Positions 16,963 through 24,846 of a DNA stretch of 64,000 bases are shown here, in pieces (within the stretch, counting starts at the first letter, position 1; every line of letters starts with the position of its first letter). The DNA comes from JAIVJZ01 sp036386515. GTDB taxonomy: Bacteria > Acidobacteriota > Blastocatellia > Pyrinomonadales > Pyrinomonadaceae. The notes beneath the pieces are model-generated. The model did no database searches, had not been told where the DNA came from, and was given only the letters and a program-made list of their open reading frames with translations. A program made the position numbers and the translations under genes. The stretch covers positions 123,839 through 187,838 of the forward strand of contig DASVVO010000081.1 of the NCBI GenBank assembly GCA_036386515.1, given 5' to 3'.

Positions 16963-18055
16963 ATCGCGGGTGGTGAAACGCCCGGAGGCGGCTGAGAAGA
17001 TGACGTTTGCACGAGGTTGTCAGGTGCGGCTGCCCGCGCTGCTGCTGTTGCTGCTGCCGGCGTGGTGGCTCGGTTGCGGGCTGGCGGCGCGGGCGCAGTC
17101 TGACCGCGGCGTTTCAAACGGCGCAGACCAACTCACGAGCATCCCGCTCACGCTGACGGACAAAAACGGCGCGCCGCTGGCGTTGATGTTGCGCCCGCAG
17201 GATGTGCGCGTGCTGGAGGACGGCGAGCCGCAGGAGATCGTCGAGTTGGCGCAACGCGCCGACGCGCCGCGTTGGGTCGTGCTCGGCCTCGATACGAGCA
17301 TCTCGCAGGAGTACGTCTTGCCCCTGGCGAAAGAGGCGGCGCGTCATCTGTTGGAGCGCGCGCTGCGCCCTGATAAAGACCGGGCGGCGATATATTCTTT
17401 CTCCCGCAGCGCGGAGGTCAGGCAATCGCTCACGGGCGAGTTCGGACTCGTGCTCGCCGCGCTCGACCGACTGAGAGTGGAAATACCGCCCGGCAACTTC
17501 GGGGGCTTAATCATCATGACGCGACCGCCCGCCGCCGCCGTCGGGCAGCCCGTCGCCGGTTCCACTTCGTTGTGGGGCGGCATCGCGGAGGTGAATGAAC
17601 AGGTCTTTCCGGCGTCAGACCCGGCCGCGTTTCGCGCCATCGTGATCCTGACCGACGGCCAGGATACGAGCAGCCAAATCAAGAAGGACGAGGCCATCAA
17701 GCGTCTGCTCAAAAACGGCGTGGCCGTGTATGCCATCGGCCTCGGCGACGTGAAAAGTTTCGGAGAGGTGGACAAAAGCGCGTTGCGGAGTTTGGCCGAG
17801 CGCACGGGCGGGCTGGCCTTCTTCCCCCGACAGCGCGAAGAACTGCTGACGGCTTTAACGCGGATCGAACGCGGGCTGTACGGTCAACACTTCATCAGCT
17901 ACCGGCCTCCGCGCAAACATCCCCCGGCGACTTTCCACGAACTCAAAATTGAAATCGTTAATCCCGCGCTGCGCAAACAGGGCGTGCGCCTCGCCTACCC
18001 GCGAGGACGCTTCGCCGCTCCCGCGCACGACGCACCAGCGGGCGCGAAGCCTTAA
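16946..18055 (+). CDS. Secreted VWA-domain protein (VWFA-related family)
   Basis: The 369-residue protein overlaps deoC by 17 bp. A signal-like hydrophobic stretch (LPALLLLLLPAWWLGCGLAA) lies at about residues 29-48; a start at the ATG near 17000 would give a more normal signal peptide. The family pre-domain block is SIPLTLTDKNGAPLALMLRP with DVRVLEDGEPQEI. The VWA metal site is degenerate: GLDTSISQEY replaces the usual DxSGS. ILTDGQDTSSQI supplies the later aspartate. The C-terminal HFISYRPPRKHPPATFHELK resembles other members. Cell-surface binding is inferred from the fold. Confidence 0.83.
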   Translation: MSQAIKSRVVKRPEAAEKMTFARGCQVRLPALLLLLLPAWWLGCGLAARAQSDRGVSNGADQLTSIPLTLTDKNGAPLALMLRPQDVRVLEDGEPQEIVELAQRADAPRWVVLGLDTSISQEYVLPLAKEAARHLLERALRPDKDRAAIYSFSRSAEVRQSLTGEFGLVLAALDRLRVEIPPGNFGGLIIMTRPPAAAVGQPVAGSTSLWGGIAEVNEQVFPASDPAAFRAIVILTDGQDTSSQIKKDEAIKRLLKNGVAVYAIGLGDVKSFGEVDKSALRSLAERTGGLAFFPRQREELLTALTRIERGLYGQHFISYRPPRKHPPATFHELKIEIVNPALRKQGVRLAYPRGRFAAPAHDAPAGAKP

Positions 18056-18170
18056 GACGCACGGCGCGCGGGCGACTCCGACAAGCGCGGGCGGGCGAAC
18101 GGCCGCGACACGAAGCGAGAGCGGATACTGAAGATTCGCGCGCCGCGAAAGCGACGACGCGCGACAAGAG

Positions 18171-18227
18171 AACGCGAGAGAGCGGCCACGACGGGCGATG
18201 AACTCGTCGCGGCCGCTCTCTCGCGTT
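18171..18227. terminator. Bidirectional hairpin terminator
   Basis: AACGCGAGAGAGCGGCC, one mismatch, then CGAC pairs with GTCG, mismatch, GGCCGCTCTCTCGCGTT around a 13-base loop. It lies between convergent VWA and outer-membrane-protein genes. Confidence 0.75.
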
Positions 18228-18232
18228 TCGCG

Positions 18233-18892
18233 TTAGAAGCGGAAGCCGACGCCCGCGCTGAATTGAAAATTGTGTCTGACTTCACCGGAGATCGGGAACT
18301 GGCCTACTATCCCCGTCCTGTCTAAGATCGCTCCGGTGGTGTCGCCGTAGCGGATGATAGTGTCGCCCGCGTCGAAGCGCGTGACGATGCGGCGCGAGGG
18401 ATAGAATTCGAGCACCGCGCCGACATCCGTAGCGAAGCGCGTCTCGCGGTGCGGTATGGAGTCGAAGGCCGCGCCGAAAATCGGGTCGGGCACGCCAGGC
18501 CGCACGACGGTCTCTTCCCGCCCCGCGCTGAAACTCGCGAAGCCGGGGCGCACCTTGCCGAAGACGCCGAACTTATCGAAGCGTTTCCCGGCCTTGACGC
18601 CGAACAGCCCCTGCGCAATCCGGCCGCCGTTGCGAAAGCCGCGAAAGCGTTGGCGGTTGGGGAAGAAGTCGAACTGCGCTTCGAGAGCGACGTTGTCCGT
18701 CAGGTTATAGGTGACTCGACCGCCGAAGCCCGGCTCGGTCGAATTGGGATAATCGCCCAGAGTGAGCGACGAAAACTGTACGCCCACTTCGACCTTCGGC
18801 ACCTCTTCCCGCGCCTGCGCGCGCGCTTCGCCGGGAGCGGAAAATAGACACAGAAGGATAAGGGCTGCGGCGCAGCCGATTTTGCTGTTCAT
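18233..18892 (-). CDS. Outer-membrane beta-barrel protein
   Basis: The 219-residue protein has a signal peptide (CAAALILLCLFSAPGEARAQ) and then alternating strands such as VEVGVQFSSLTLGDYP, GGRVTYNLTDNVALEAQFDF, VKAGKRFDKFGVFGKVRPGF and VGAVLEFYPSRRIVTRFDAG. It ends in a strand with terminal Phe (HNFQFSAGVGFRF), the usual signal for barrel assembly. Eight strands are plausible. The function is unknown; it stands between two hairpin/intergenic regions and appears monocistronic. Confidence 0.82.
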   Translation of the reverse strand: MNSKIGCAAALILLCLFSAPGEARAQAREEVPKVEVGVQFSSLTLGDYPNSTEPGFGGRVTYNLTDNVALEAQFDFFPNRQRFRGFRNGGRIAQGLFGVKAGKRFDKFGVFGKVRPGFASFSAGREETVVRPGVPDPIFGAAFDSIPHRETRFATDVGAVLEFYPSRRIVTRFDAGDTIIRYGDTTGAILDRTGIVGQFPISGEVRHNFQFSAGVGFRF

Positions 18893-19009
18893 TAAATTGT
18901 CTCCTGCGAGTTCGGTAAGGTTAAGGGTTGCGGTTAGCGAGCCGGCCTTTGCGGTCGGCCGTGCAAACTCGAATGCGTTTCGTCTTGCGCCGGGGCGGAA
19001 GCGGCGTCC

Positions 19010-20203
19010 TTAGCGTTTGGGCAAAAGGTTCTCGATGCGATCCGCGCCGCCGACGAGCACGCGCGGGCGGCGGGCGGCGCGCTTGCGTTGGTCGCCGCGC
19101 GCTTCAAATTCGGCGCGCCGTTCGCGCGTGATGCGTCCCAGGGAATCGCGCAGCCATTCGGGCGAAGCCGCGCCGCTCGCGGGCGTCGCGCCCCCATCAC
19201 CACCTCCTCCTCCCGCGCCCTCCACGATCTGCTCCACCGAATCGAAGTCCGAGACGTAACCGGCATCGTGCAGCACCCACAGGTTCCAGTTGCCGCCGCT
19301 CGTGCCGACGACGGGCGCGCTCGAAGTCCATTCATATTCGTCGCCGCCGAGCGTGAACGAAATCTTGTTGTTCTCGATGCGGCCGACTTTCTGAAAGTCG
19401 TAGCCTTCGTGCGGGATGAGCGAGAAGATGAAGCGGCCGCGGTCGGGGACGTAAAACCAGACGAGCGCGCCCGCGCACCCGCGCGCGGGCTTGCCGCGTC
19501 CACCGCCGCCGCCGACGAGTTCGCCGTTGATGGTCAAACGGTGGTCGCGCACGGCGAGTTCGACGTTGCCGAGCGTGAAGTCGCGCGGGGGCGCGCTGCG
19601 GCGCGAGGGCGCGCTCCACAGCCGCGCCCGGTCGAAAGAGACTTTGACGACATCCACGATCTTCACGCCCGTCTGCGCGTTGACGAGCAGGTCGAGCGCG
19701 AAGGCGTCGCCGTCTTCGATGAGTTGAGCGTCGGCGGGTCGGGGCAGGGTGGAGGCGTTCTGCCCGGCGCGGTTCGTCGTCGTTGACGGACGGCGCGCGC
19801 GCAGTTGTTCCTCAAACTCCGCGCTCATGGGTTTGAGCGAAACTTTAAACTGCTTCGTGGCGGCGACGGGTTCGACGACGAGGTCGTAGCCGAAGACAAA
19901 ACCGCCGTCCGCGTCCAACAGCACACGGTGGACGACCCGGTTGTCGGCCAGCAACGCCTGCGGAGTCAAAGAGGCTCGAATCTCTTCTAGCCTGGCCGAC
20001 ACCTGGGGCGCGCCCGCCACCGGGGCGGCCTCGATCTTGAAGGCGATGAAGCCCTCGCCGTGCAGCGGCATGACGAGTTGCGCGGGTCGTGCGGCGGCCG
20101 CCGCGCCGCTCTGCGCGTGCGCGCGGATGTGGCCGCCGAGCAGCAGCGGCAGCAGCAGCAGCGCGAGGCGGATGAAGTTTGAGAGTGTCGCTTTATTGCT
20201 CAC
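19010..20203 (-). CDS. Secreted protein of unknown function, third gene of ECF operon
   Basis: The 397-residue protein has a signal peptide (FIRLALLLLPLLLGGHIRAHAQ). The body has repeated beta-strand patterns (VMPLHGEGFIAFKIEAAPVA, VFGYDLVVEPVAATKQFKVS, FTLGNVELAVRDHRLTINGE) and a Gly-rich stretch near residue 235. The C-terminal 80 residues are Arg/Glu-rich helix. I do not recognise a family. It overlaps the anti-sigma gene by 11 bp and is last in a sigma/anti-sigma/effector operon, so it is probably a regulated periplasmic or surface product. Confidence 0.7.
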   Translation of the reverse strand: MSNKATLSNFIRLALLLLPLLLGGHIRAHAQSGAAAAARPAQLVMPLHGEGFIAFKIEAAPVAGAPQVSARLEEIRASLTPQALLADNRVVHRVLLDADGGFVFGYDLVVEPVAATKQFKVSLKPMSAEFEEQLRARRPSTTTNRAGQNASTLPRPADAQLIEDGDAFALDLLVNAQTGVKIVDVVKVSFDRARLWSAPSRRSAPPRDFTLGNVELAVRDHRLTINGELVGGGGGRGKPARGCAGALVWFYVPDRGRFIFSLIPHEGYDFQKVGRIENNKISFTLGGDEYEWTSSAPVVGTSGGNWNLWVLHDAGYVSDFDSVEQIVEGAGGGGGDGGATPASGAASPEWLRDSLGRITRERRAEFEARGDQRKRAARRPRVLVGGADRIENLLPKR

Positions 20204-20939
20204 GGGCGTCGCTCTCCTTGATGATGCGTAGGTTCACCTCGCCGGCGGGCTTGAAGCCCGAAAGGTTCGGGCGCGGCGTCGGCAGATTCGCGACGGGCGA
20301 CGGCGGCGCGTTGCGCCGTCCGACCCCGGCCAGGTTTTCGCGCGGGGCGACGCGGCGCCTCTCGTCGGCGCGACGGGGCGCGTAAATTATTTGCGTGACG
20401 ATCTTCTCCCGCACCACCGGCACTTCGATAAACTTGATCTGCGGCGCGACCTCCGGTCGCCCGGCTGCGGGCGCGGCGACGACGATGGGTTCCGGCGCGG
20501 GGCGCGCTATAAGCGCGAGCGCGAGCGCGCCCGCGGCGAGCAGCGCCAGCGCGGCGGCGGCCGCGAGCGGCGCGGGCACGCGAATCGAAGTCGTCAACAG
20601 ACGCTTCCAAAACGGCGTGCGCGAAGGCGGTGGCGGCGTGCGCGAAGGCAATGTCGGCGGCGACGTGCGCCCGCCCGCTTGCGCGTCTCGCGCCGCGACG
20701 TGCAAGCGGCGCGCGAGCGCGGCGTGATACTGAGGCCAGTAGTCGTCGCCGGGCGCGAGCGCGGCGGAAGCCTCTTCGCAGGCGTCGAGCGTGGCGGCGA
20801 ACGAGCGATACTCCGCGGCGCAGGCGGCGCAACGCCCGACTTCGGCGCGCAGGTGCGCGCGCGACGCGGAATCCGTCTCGTCGAAGATCAAATCGATCAG
20901 GCTCTCTTGCGTCTCCCGGCAATCGTGCATCGTGTGCAA
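20193..20939 (-). CDS. Anti-sigma factor with zinc-finger (zf-HC2) domain
   Basis: The N-terminal 60 residues carry the HDCxE...CxxC pattern (MHDCRETQESLIDLIFDETD then VGRCAACAAEYRSF), typical of zinc-binding anti-sigma factors. A single membrane helix (LAAAAALALLAAGALALALI) lies near residue 135, and the remainder is periplasmic. It follows the sigma gene by 7 bp and would hold that sigma factor at the membrane. The inducing signal is unknown. Confidence 0.85.
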   Translation of the reverse strand: MHTMHDCRETQESLIDLIFDETDSASRAHLRAEVGRCAACAAEYRSFAATLDACEEASAALAPGDDYWPQYHAALARRLHVAARDAQAGGRTSPPTLPSRTPPPPSRTPFWKRLLTTSIRVPAPLAAAAALALLAAGALALALIARPAPEPIVVAAPAAGRPEVAPQIKFIEVPVVREKIVTQIIYAPRRADERRRVAPRENLAGVGRRNAPPSPVANLPTPRPNLSGFKPAGEVNLRIIKESDAREQ

Positions 20940-20946
20940 CTCCCGC

Positions 20947-21606
20947 TTAACAACTTTTTCTGACGGGCGCAGGCTCGTATCCCGCCTCTCCCGTCGCCGT
21001 GACGCCCAAACGCTCGCGCACTTTCAGGACGGCGCGAAACAGGGCTTTCTTCGTTGCGCCCGCCGAGCAGCCGAGGGCGGCGGAAATCTCTTCGTAGGTC
21101 ATCCCCTCTTGATGTTTGAGCAGGAAGATCAAGCGTTGCTGCGGCGTCAAATCTCCGAGCGCGTCAAGCACGCGCGCGACGAGGAACTGTTGTTCGAGAT
21201 TTTCCTCCACGCCGCGCGCCGTACGCGCGAGAGGGAACGCAACCTCTTCCGGCCTCGCCCCGGCGTCGCGCTTGGAGGCTTCCCAGGCGTCGAGTTCGAC
21301 GACGCGCCCCTGCGCCGGGGGGGCGCGCCGCTCGTTGAGGAACGTGTTGATCGTGATCTGCCGCAGCCACGTGTAGAAACTCGACTCGCCGCGAAAACTC
21401 CTGAGCGCGCGGAAAGCCTTGAGCCAAACTTCCTGCGAGAGGTCTTCGGCGTCGTGGCGGTCGCGGCAGTAGTGGAGCGCGAGCAGCAGGAGCCGCCGCT
21501 CGTAGGAGCGCGCGAGCGTGGCAAAGGCCTCCGCGTCGCCTTCTTGCGCGCGCTCGATCAATTCGCTCTCGCCCAATTCGCTCAAGTCGTTCTCCGCCTC
21601 GTTCAA
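20947..21606 (-). CDS. ECF-type RNA polymerase sigma factor
   Basis: The 219-residue protein has sigma region 2 (LALHYCRDRHDAEDLSQEVW, then LKAFRALRSFRGESSFYTWL) and region 4 (LTPQQRLIFLLKHQEGMTYE, then EISAALGCSAGATKKALFRA). The spacing and size are those of an extracytoplasmic-function sigma factor of the RpoE group. It heads an operon with its anti-sigma factor and a secreted protein, and so probably autoregulates. It is divergent from glgC across 244 bp, which holds both promoters and no gene. Confidence 0.93.
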   Translation of the reverse strand: MNEAENDLSELGESELIERAQEGDAEAFATLARSYERRLLLLALHYCRDRHDAEDLSQEVWLKAFRALRSFRGESSFYTWLRQITINTFLNERRAPPAQGRVVELDAWEASKRDAGARPEEVAFPLARTARGVEENLEQQFLVARVLDALGDLTPQQRLIFLLKHQEGMTYEEISAALGCSAGATKKALFRAVLKVRERLGVTATGEAGYEPAPVRKSC

Positions 21607-21850
21607 AGTGCGTCGGTAACATAGACACGGCGCGCGAAATTTGGTTGGCCGCGTGCCCTCTCCAGCGCCCGAAAATTTTCCCGGCGCGGGAGAGAGCGGC
21701 GAAAATCATCCGCCGCGCGGTTTGTTTCCTCGCGGGCGCGCGGTCATCTTACGCCCGAGCGGGCGCGCTAGCCTCTTGAACGCGCCCTCCTTTGCGTCTA
21801 TGCTGGACGCACACAAGTTCTTCCAGTTTCAAACAACGGTGAAATAAGTG

Positions 21851-23146
21851 ATGCCATCCGGACATAAGGTGCTGGCGGTCGTCCTCGGCGGCGGCGCGGG
21901 CACGCGCCTGTTTCCTCTGACGCACCAGCGTTCCAAACCCGCCGTGCCGCTCGGCGGCAAGTATCGCCTCGTGGACATCCCCATCTCGAACTGCATCAAC
22001 TCGGACATCACGCAGATTTTCGTGCTCACGCAGTACAACTCCGCGTCGCTCAACCGCCACATCTCGCGCACCTATCGCTTCAGCGGCTTCTCCGACGGCT
22101 TCGTCGAGATACTCGCCGCCGAGCAGACGCCCGAAAGCCCGCAGTGGTTTCAGGGGACGGCAGACGCCGTCAGGCAAGTGCTGCCGCACATCCACGACTG
22201 GGGCATCGACACGCTCCTGATTCTCTCCGGCGACCATCTCTACCGGATGGACTATCGCAAGTTTCTCGCGCGCCACTACGAGACGAAGGCCGACGTGACC
22301 GTCTCGGTCGTGCCCTTCGTGCGCGAGGCGGCCGAAGAGTTCGGCTTGCTCAAGGCCGACCCCACCGGGCACATCCTCGAATTTCGTGAGAAGCCGAAGG
22401 GCGCAGCCCTCGAAGAGATGCGCGTGGATACGACCGCGTTCGGCCTCTCGCCGGAAGAGGCCGCGCGCCGCCCCTTCCTCGCCTCGATGGGCATCTACGT
22501 CTTCAACTACACGCGCCTGCGCGAACTGCTCGCCGAGAACCCGGCCTGGGTGGACTTCGGGCGCGAGGTGATCCCCGCCGCCATCAAGGACTACAACGTC
22601 CAGTCGTATATGTTCGACGACTACTGGGAAGACATCGGGACGATCTCGGCCTTCCACTCCGCCAACCTCGACATGACTTCGCTCCTGCCGAAGTTCAACT
22701 TCTTCGACACGGAAGCCCCCATCTATACGCGGCCGCGCTACCTGCCGCCCTCGAAAGTTCACCACTGCGAGATCGTCGATTCGATCATCGGCGACGGCAG
22801 CATCATCAACCGCGCGTGGCTCGCGCGCTCCGTGGTCGGCCTGCGCACACGCATCGAGCCGGGCGCGCGCATCGAAGACACCTACCTGATGGGCGCGGAC
22901 TACTACCAGCCGATCGAGGAACTGCGCGCCGACGCCGCCGCCGGTCGCCCGCTCATCGGCATCGGCCGCGACACAGTGATCCGCCACGCCATCATCGACA
23001 AGAACGCGCGCATCGGCTCGAACGTCCGCCTGGTGAACGACGCGGGCGTCAAACACTTCGACAACGAAGCGGCGGGCTACTACATCCGCGAGGGCATCAT
23101 CATCGTGCCGAAAAACGCGACCGTTAAAAACGGCACGGTGGTTTGA
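21851..23146 (+). CDS. glgC: Glucose-1-phosphate adenylyltransferase
   Basis: GlgC makes ADP-glucose for glycogen synthesis. The 431-residue protein starts with the nucleotide-binding loop GGGAGTRLFPLTHQRSKPAV, followed by the effector-site lysine context GGKYRLVDIPISNCINS. Further blocks are WFQGTADAVRQVLPH, ILSGDHLYRMDYRKFL, FREKPKG and the left-handed beta-helix domain from about residue 295. The product fits the longer plant/cyanobacterial-like form with VHHCEIVDSIIGDGSIINRA. The ATG at 21851 is taken; a GTG lies one codon upstream. No other glycogen genes are adjacent. Confidence 0.96.
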   Translation: MPSGHKVLAVVLGGGAGTRLFPLTHQRSKPAVPLGGKYRLVDIPISNCINSDITQIFVLTQYNSASLNRHISRTYRFSGFSDGFVEILAAEQTPESPQWFQGTADAVRQVLPHIHDWGIDTLLILSGDHLYRMDYRKFLARHYETKADVTVSVVPFVREAAEEFGLLKADPTGHILEFREKPKGAALEEMRVDTTAFGLSPEEAARRPFLASMGIYVFNYTRLRELLAENPAWVDFGREVIPAAIKDYNVQSYMFDDYWEDIGTISAFHSANLDMTSLLPKFNFFDTEAPIYTRPRYLPPSKVHHCEIVDSIIGDGSIINRAWLARSVVGLRTRIEPGARIEDTYLMGADYYQPIEELRADAAAGRPLIGIGRDTVIRHAIIDKNARIGSNVRLVNDAGVKHFDNEAAGYYIREGIIIVPKNATVKNGTVV

Positions 23147-23153
23147 AGGCAGG

Positions 23154-23239
23154 AGAAGGGCAAAGGGAACGAGGGGAAGGGGTAAAGGAAGAAACCTGTT
23201 TTCTCCTTTACCCCTTCCCCTCGTTCCCTGTGCCCTTTG
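23154..23239. repeat. Long near-perfect intergenic inverted repeat, purine/pyrimidine arms
   Basis: The left arm (23154-23188) is all purine-rich (AGGG, GAGGGGAAGGGG, TAAAGGA) and the right arm (23204-23239) is its near-exact complement, separated by about 15 bases containing AAACCTGTTTTC. It lies between the convergent glgC and VWA genes, beginning 8 bp after the glgC stop, and may terminate both transcripts. It belongs to the repeat family described in the findings. Confidence 0.8.
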
Positions 23240-23246
23240 CCCCGCT

Positions 23247-24659
23247 TTATCTTTCCGCGAACGGCGACCGGCGCAGGACGGGTTGCGAACGGCGGCGGTC
23301 GTTGTCGTCGCGCGCGGTGTCGGCGGCGTTGTTGTTGTTCGCGCCCGCCGGGTTGTAGATGTAGCTGTCACGCGCTTTAACGGCGAGGTCTGGGCGCGTG
23401 ACGCGAACTTTGATGTTGCGTCGTTGGCCGGGCTGCCCCTGCTGTTTCGGGTAATAGCCGAGACTGTACTGGCGGCGCAACTCCTCTGCCACGAGCGAGA
23501 ACGCGCTCTCGATGTCGCGCGTGGTTTCGGCGCGGTAGACCCGCGCGCCCGACAGACGCGCCATGTCGCGCAGGTAAGCGTCGCCGCGCGCATACTCCTC
23601 GCGCGTGCAGCCCGTGCAGTTAGTGCCGCCGCCGCCACCGCCTCTACTGCCGCCGCCCCCCCGACCGCCACCGCCGCCGCCGTTGCCGATGCCGATCGTG
23701 CCGCTGGAGAGAATGTCTGTGAGAATGCCGGTGATGCCGCCAGACCTGCGCCGCGACCCGCCACCACCGCCGCCATAGACTCCGCCGCCACCGTAGACGC
23801 CGCCGTTTTGCGAGGCCGTGCGCGTGTCGTAGGTGTCGTACTGAACGGGGTAGATGAGCGCGTCGAGTTCTTCCGCGTCCTGCGCGTTGGATTGGTAGGT
23901 GGCGCGGCGGCTCGAAGTGTCAACGCCGTCGGTGAAGAGGAGGATGGCCTTGCGCCCCTCGATGCGGTTGAAGCGTTGGTTGATGATGAAGTCCACGGCG
24001 TCGTAGAGCTTCGTGCCTTCGCCGGGACGCACGCGGCCGATGGCTTCGCGCAGGCGCGAGCGGTCGCTCGTCGCCTCCGAGAGCACGCGCACCTCGTCGT
24101 CGAAGGAGACGACGAGCACGCGGTCTGCGGGACGCAGTTGGTTGACGAAGGAGATGGCGGCGTCTTGAATCTCGGTGAGCCGGTAGCGCGTCGAGCCTGA
24201 CGTGTCGATCACGAGCGCGACGGTGAAAGGTTTCTCGACCGTGGCGAAATAGGCGATCTCCTGTTCGACGCCCTCCTCCCAAATCCGAAACTCTCCCTGC
24301 CGGATGCTCGGCACATACTTGCCCGCCCGATCCATCACGCTCACCGGAATCGTCACGAGCGACGTGTTGACGCGCACGACTTCGTTCTCGTCAACCTCGG
24401 TCGTATCGACCGCGGGCGTGTTGCTCGTGCCGGTGCGTTGCCCTGCGTTCGGGTCGATCGCGCCGCCGAGAGTCGGCGGGCGGCGCGGCGCGGTCGTGGT
24501 CGCGTCGGGCGCGTGCGGCGCATCGGTGCGCGGCGCGCTCGTTGACACGCCGCCGGACGACGGTTGCCCGACGCGGCGCGGGCGCGGTTGTGCATGTATT
24601 GAAGAAACGGAAATTGCGAGCAGGGAGAGGAGTGCGATACAGGCGGCGAACTTTCTCAT
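23247..24659 (-). CDS. Secreted VWA-domain protein with glycine-rich insert
   Basis: The 470-residue protein has a signal peptide (FAACIALLSLLAISVSSIHA) and a low-complexity linker. The acidobacterial pre-domain is VVRVNTSLVTIPVSVMDRAG, and the VWA metal site is ALVIDTSGSTRYRLT near residue 155, with LFTDGVDTSSRRA later. Inside the usual fold, residues about 285-350 are a Gly-rich insert (GGGVYGGGGG-type repeats, GNGGGGGGRGGGGSRGGGGG) followed by a CTGC pair. The C-terminal QYSLGYYPKQQGQPGQRRNI is family-typical. The insert may be a flexible surface arm. Function is unproven. Confidence 0.86.
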   Translation of the reverse strand: MRKFAACIALLSLLAISVSSIHAQPRPRRVGQPSSGGVSTSAPRTDAPHAPDATTTAPRRPPTLGGAIDPNAGQRTGTSNTPAVDTTEVDENEVVRVNTSLVTIPVSVMDRAGKYVPSIRQGEFRIWEEGVEQEIAYFATVEKPFTVALVIDTSGSTRYRLTEIQDAAISFVNQLRPADRVLVVSFDDEVRVLSEATSDRSRLREAIGRVRPGEGTKLYDAVDFIINQRFNRIEGRKAILLFTDGVDTSSRRATYQSNAQDAEELDALIYPVQYDTYDTRTASQNGGVYGGGGVYGGGGGGSRRRSGGITGILTDILSSGTIGIGNGGGGGGRGGGGSRGGGGGGTNCTGCTREEYARGDAYLRDMARLSGARVYRAETTRDIESAFSLVAEELRRQYSLGYYPKQQGQPGQRRNIKVRVTRPDLAVKARDSYIYNPAGANNNNAADTARDDNDRRRSQPVLRRSPFAER

Positions 24660-24760
24660 GGCCTTTTCAACTCCTTAAGTGGACGAACCAGTATACAGCG
24701 ACCACGAGGCGCGGACTAACCTTTGATGCGCCCGCCGCCCGATAGATGCCCGGAAAATAA

Positions 24761-24846
24761 GGGATGAGGGATGAGGGATGAGGGATGAATCAGGAAACTA
24801 TTCAAGCGAGTTAAGCATTCCTTTCATCCCTCATCCCTCATCCCTC
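24761..24846. repeat. Inverted repeat with GGGATGA heptamer arms
   Basis: The left arm (24761-24788) is four GGGATGA units and the right arm (24824-24846) is three complementary units. The centre is AATCAGGAAAC...AAGCATTCCTTTC. The same centre, inverted, occurs in the element at 50433-50526. The first TGA of the right arm (minus strand) is the stop codon of the M14 peptidase gene. Confidence 0.85.

Noticed and set aside
11570..18055. Shell protein genes for a microcompartment
   Set aside because: I read every gene in this region and none has a BMC-H, BMC-T or BMC-P domain.
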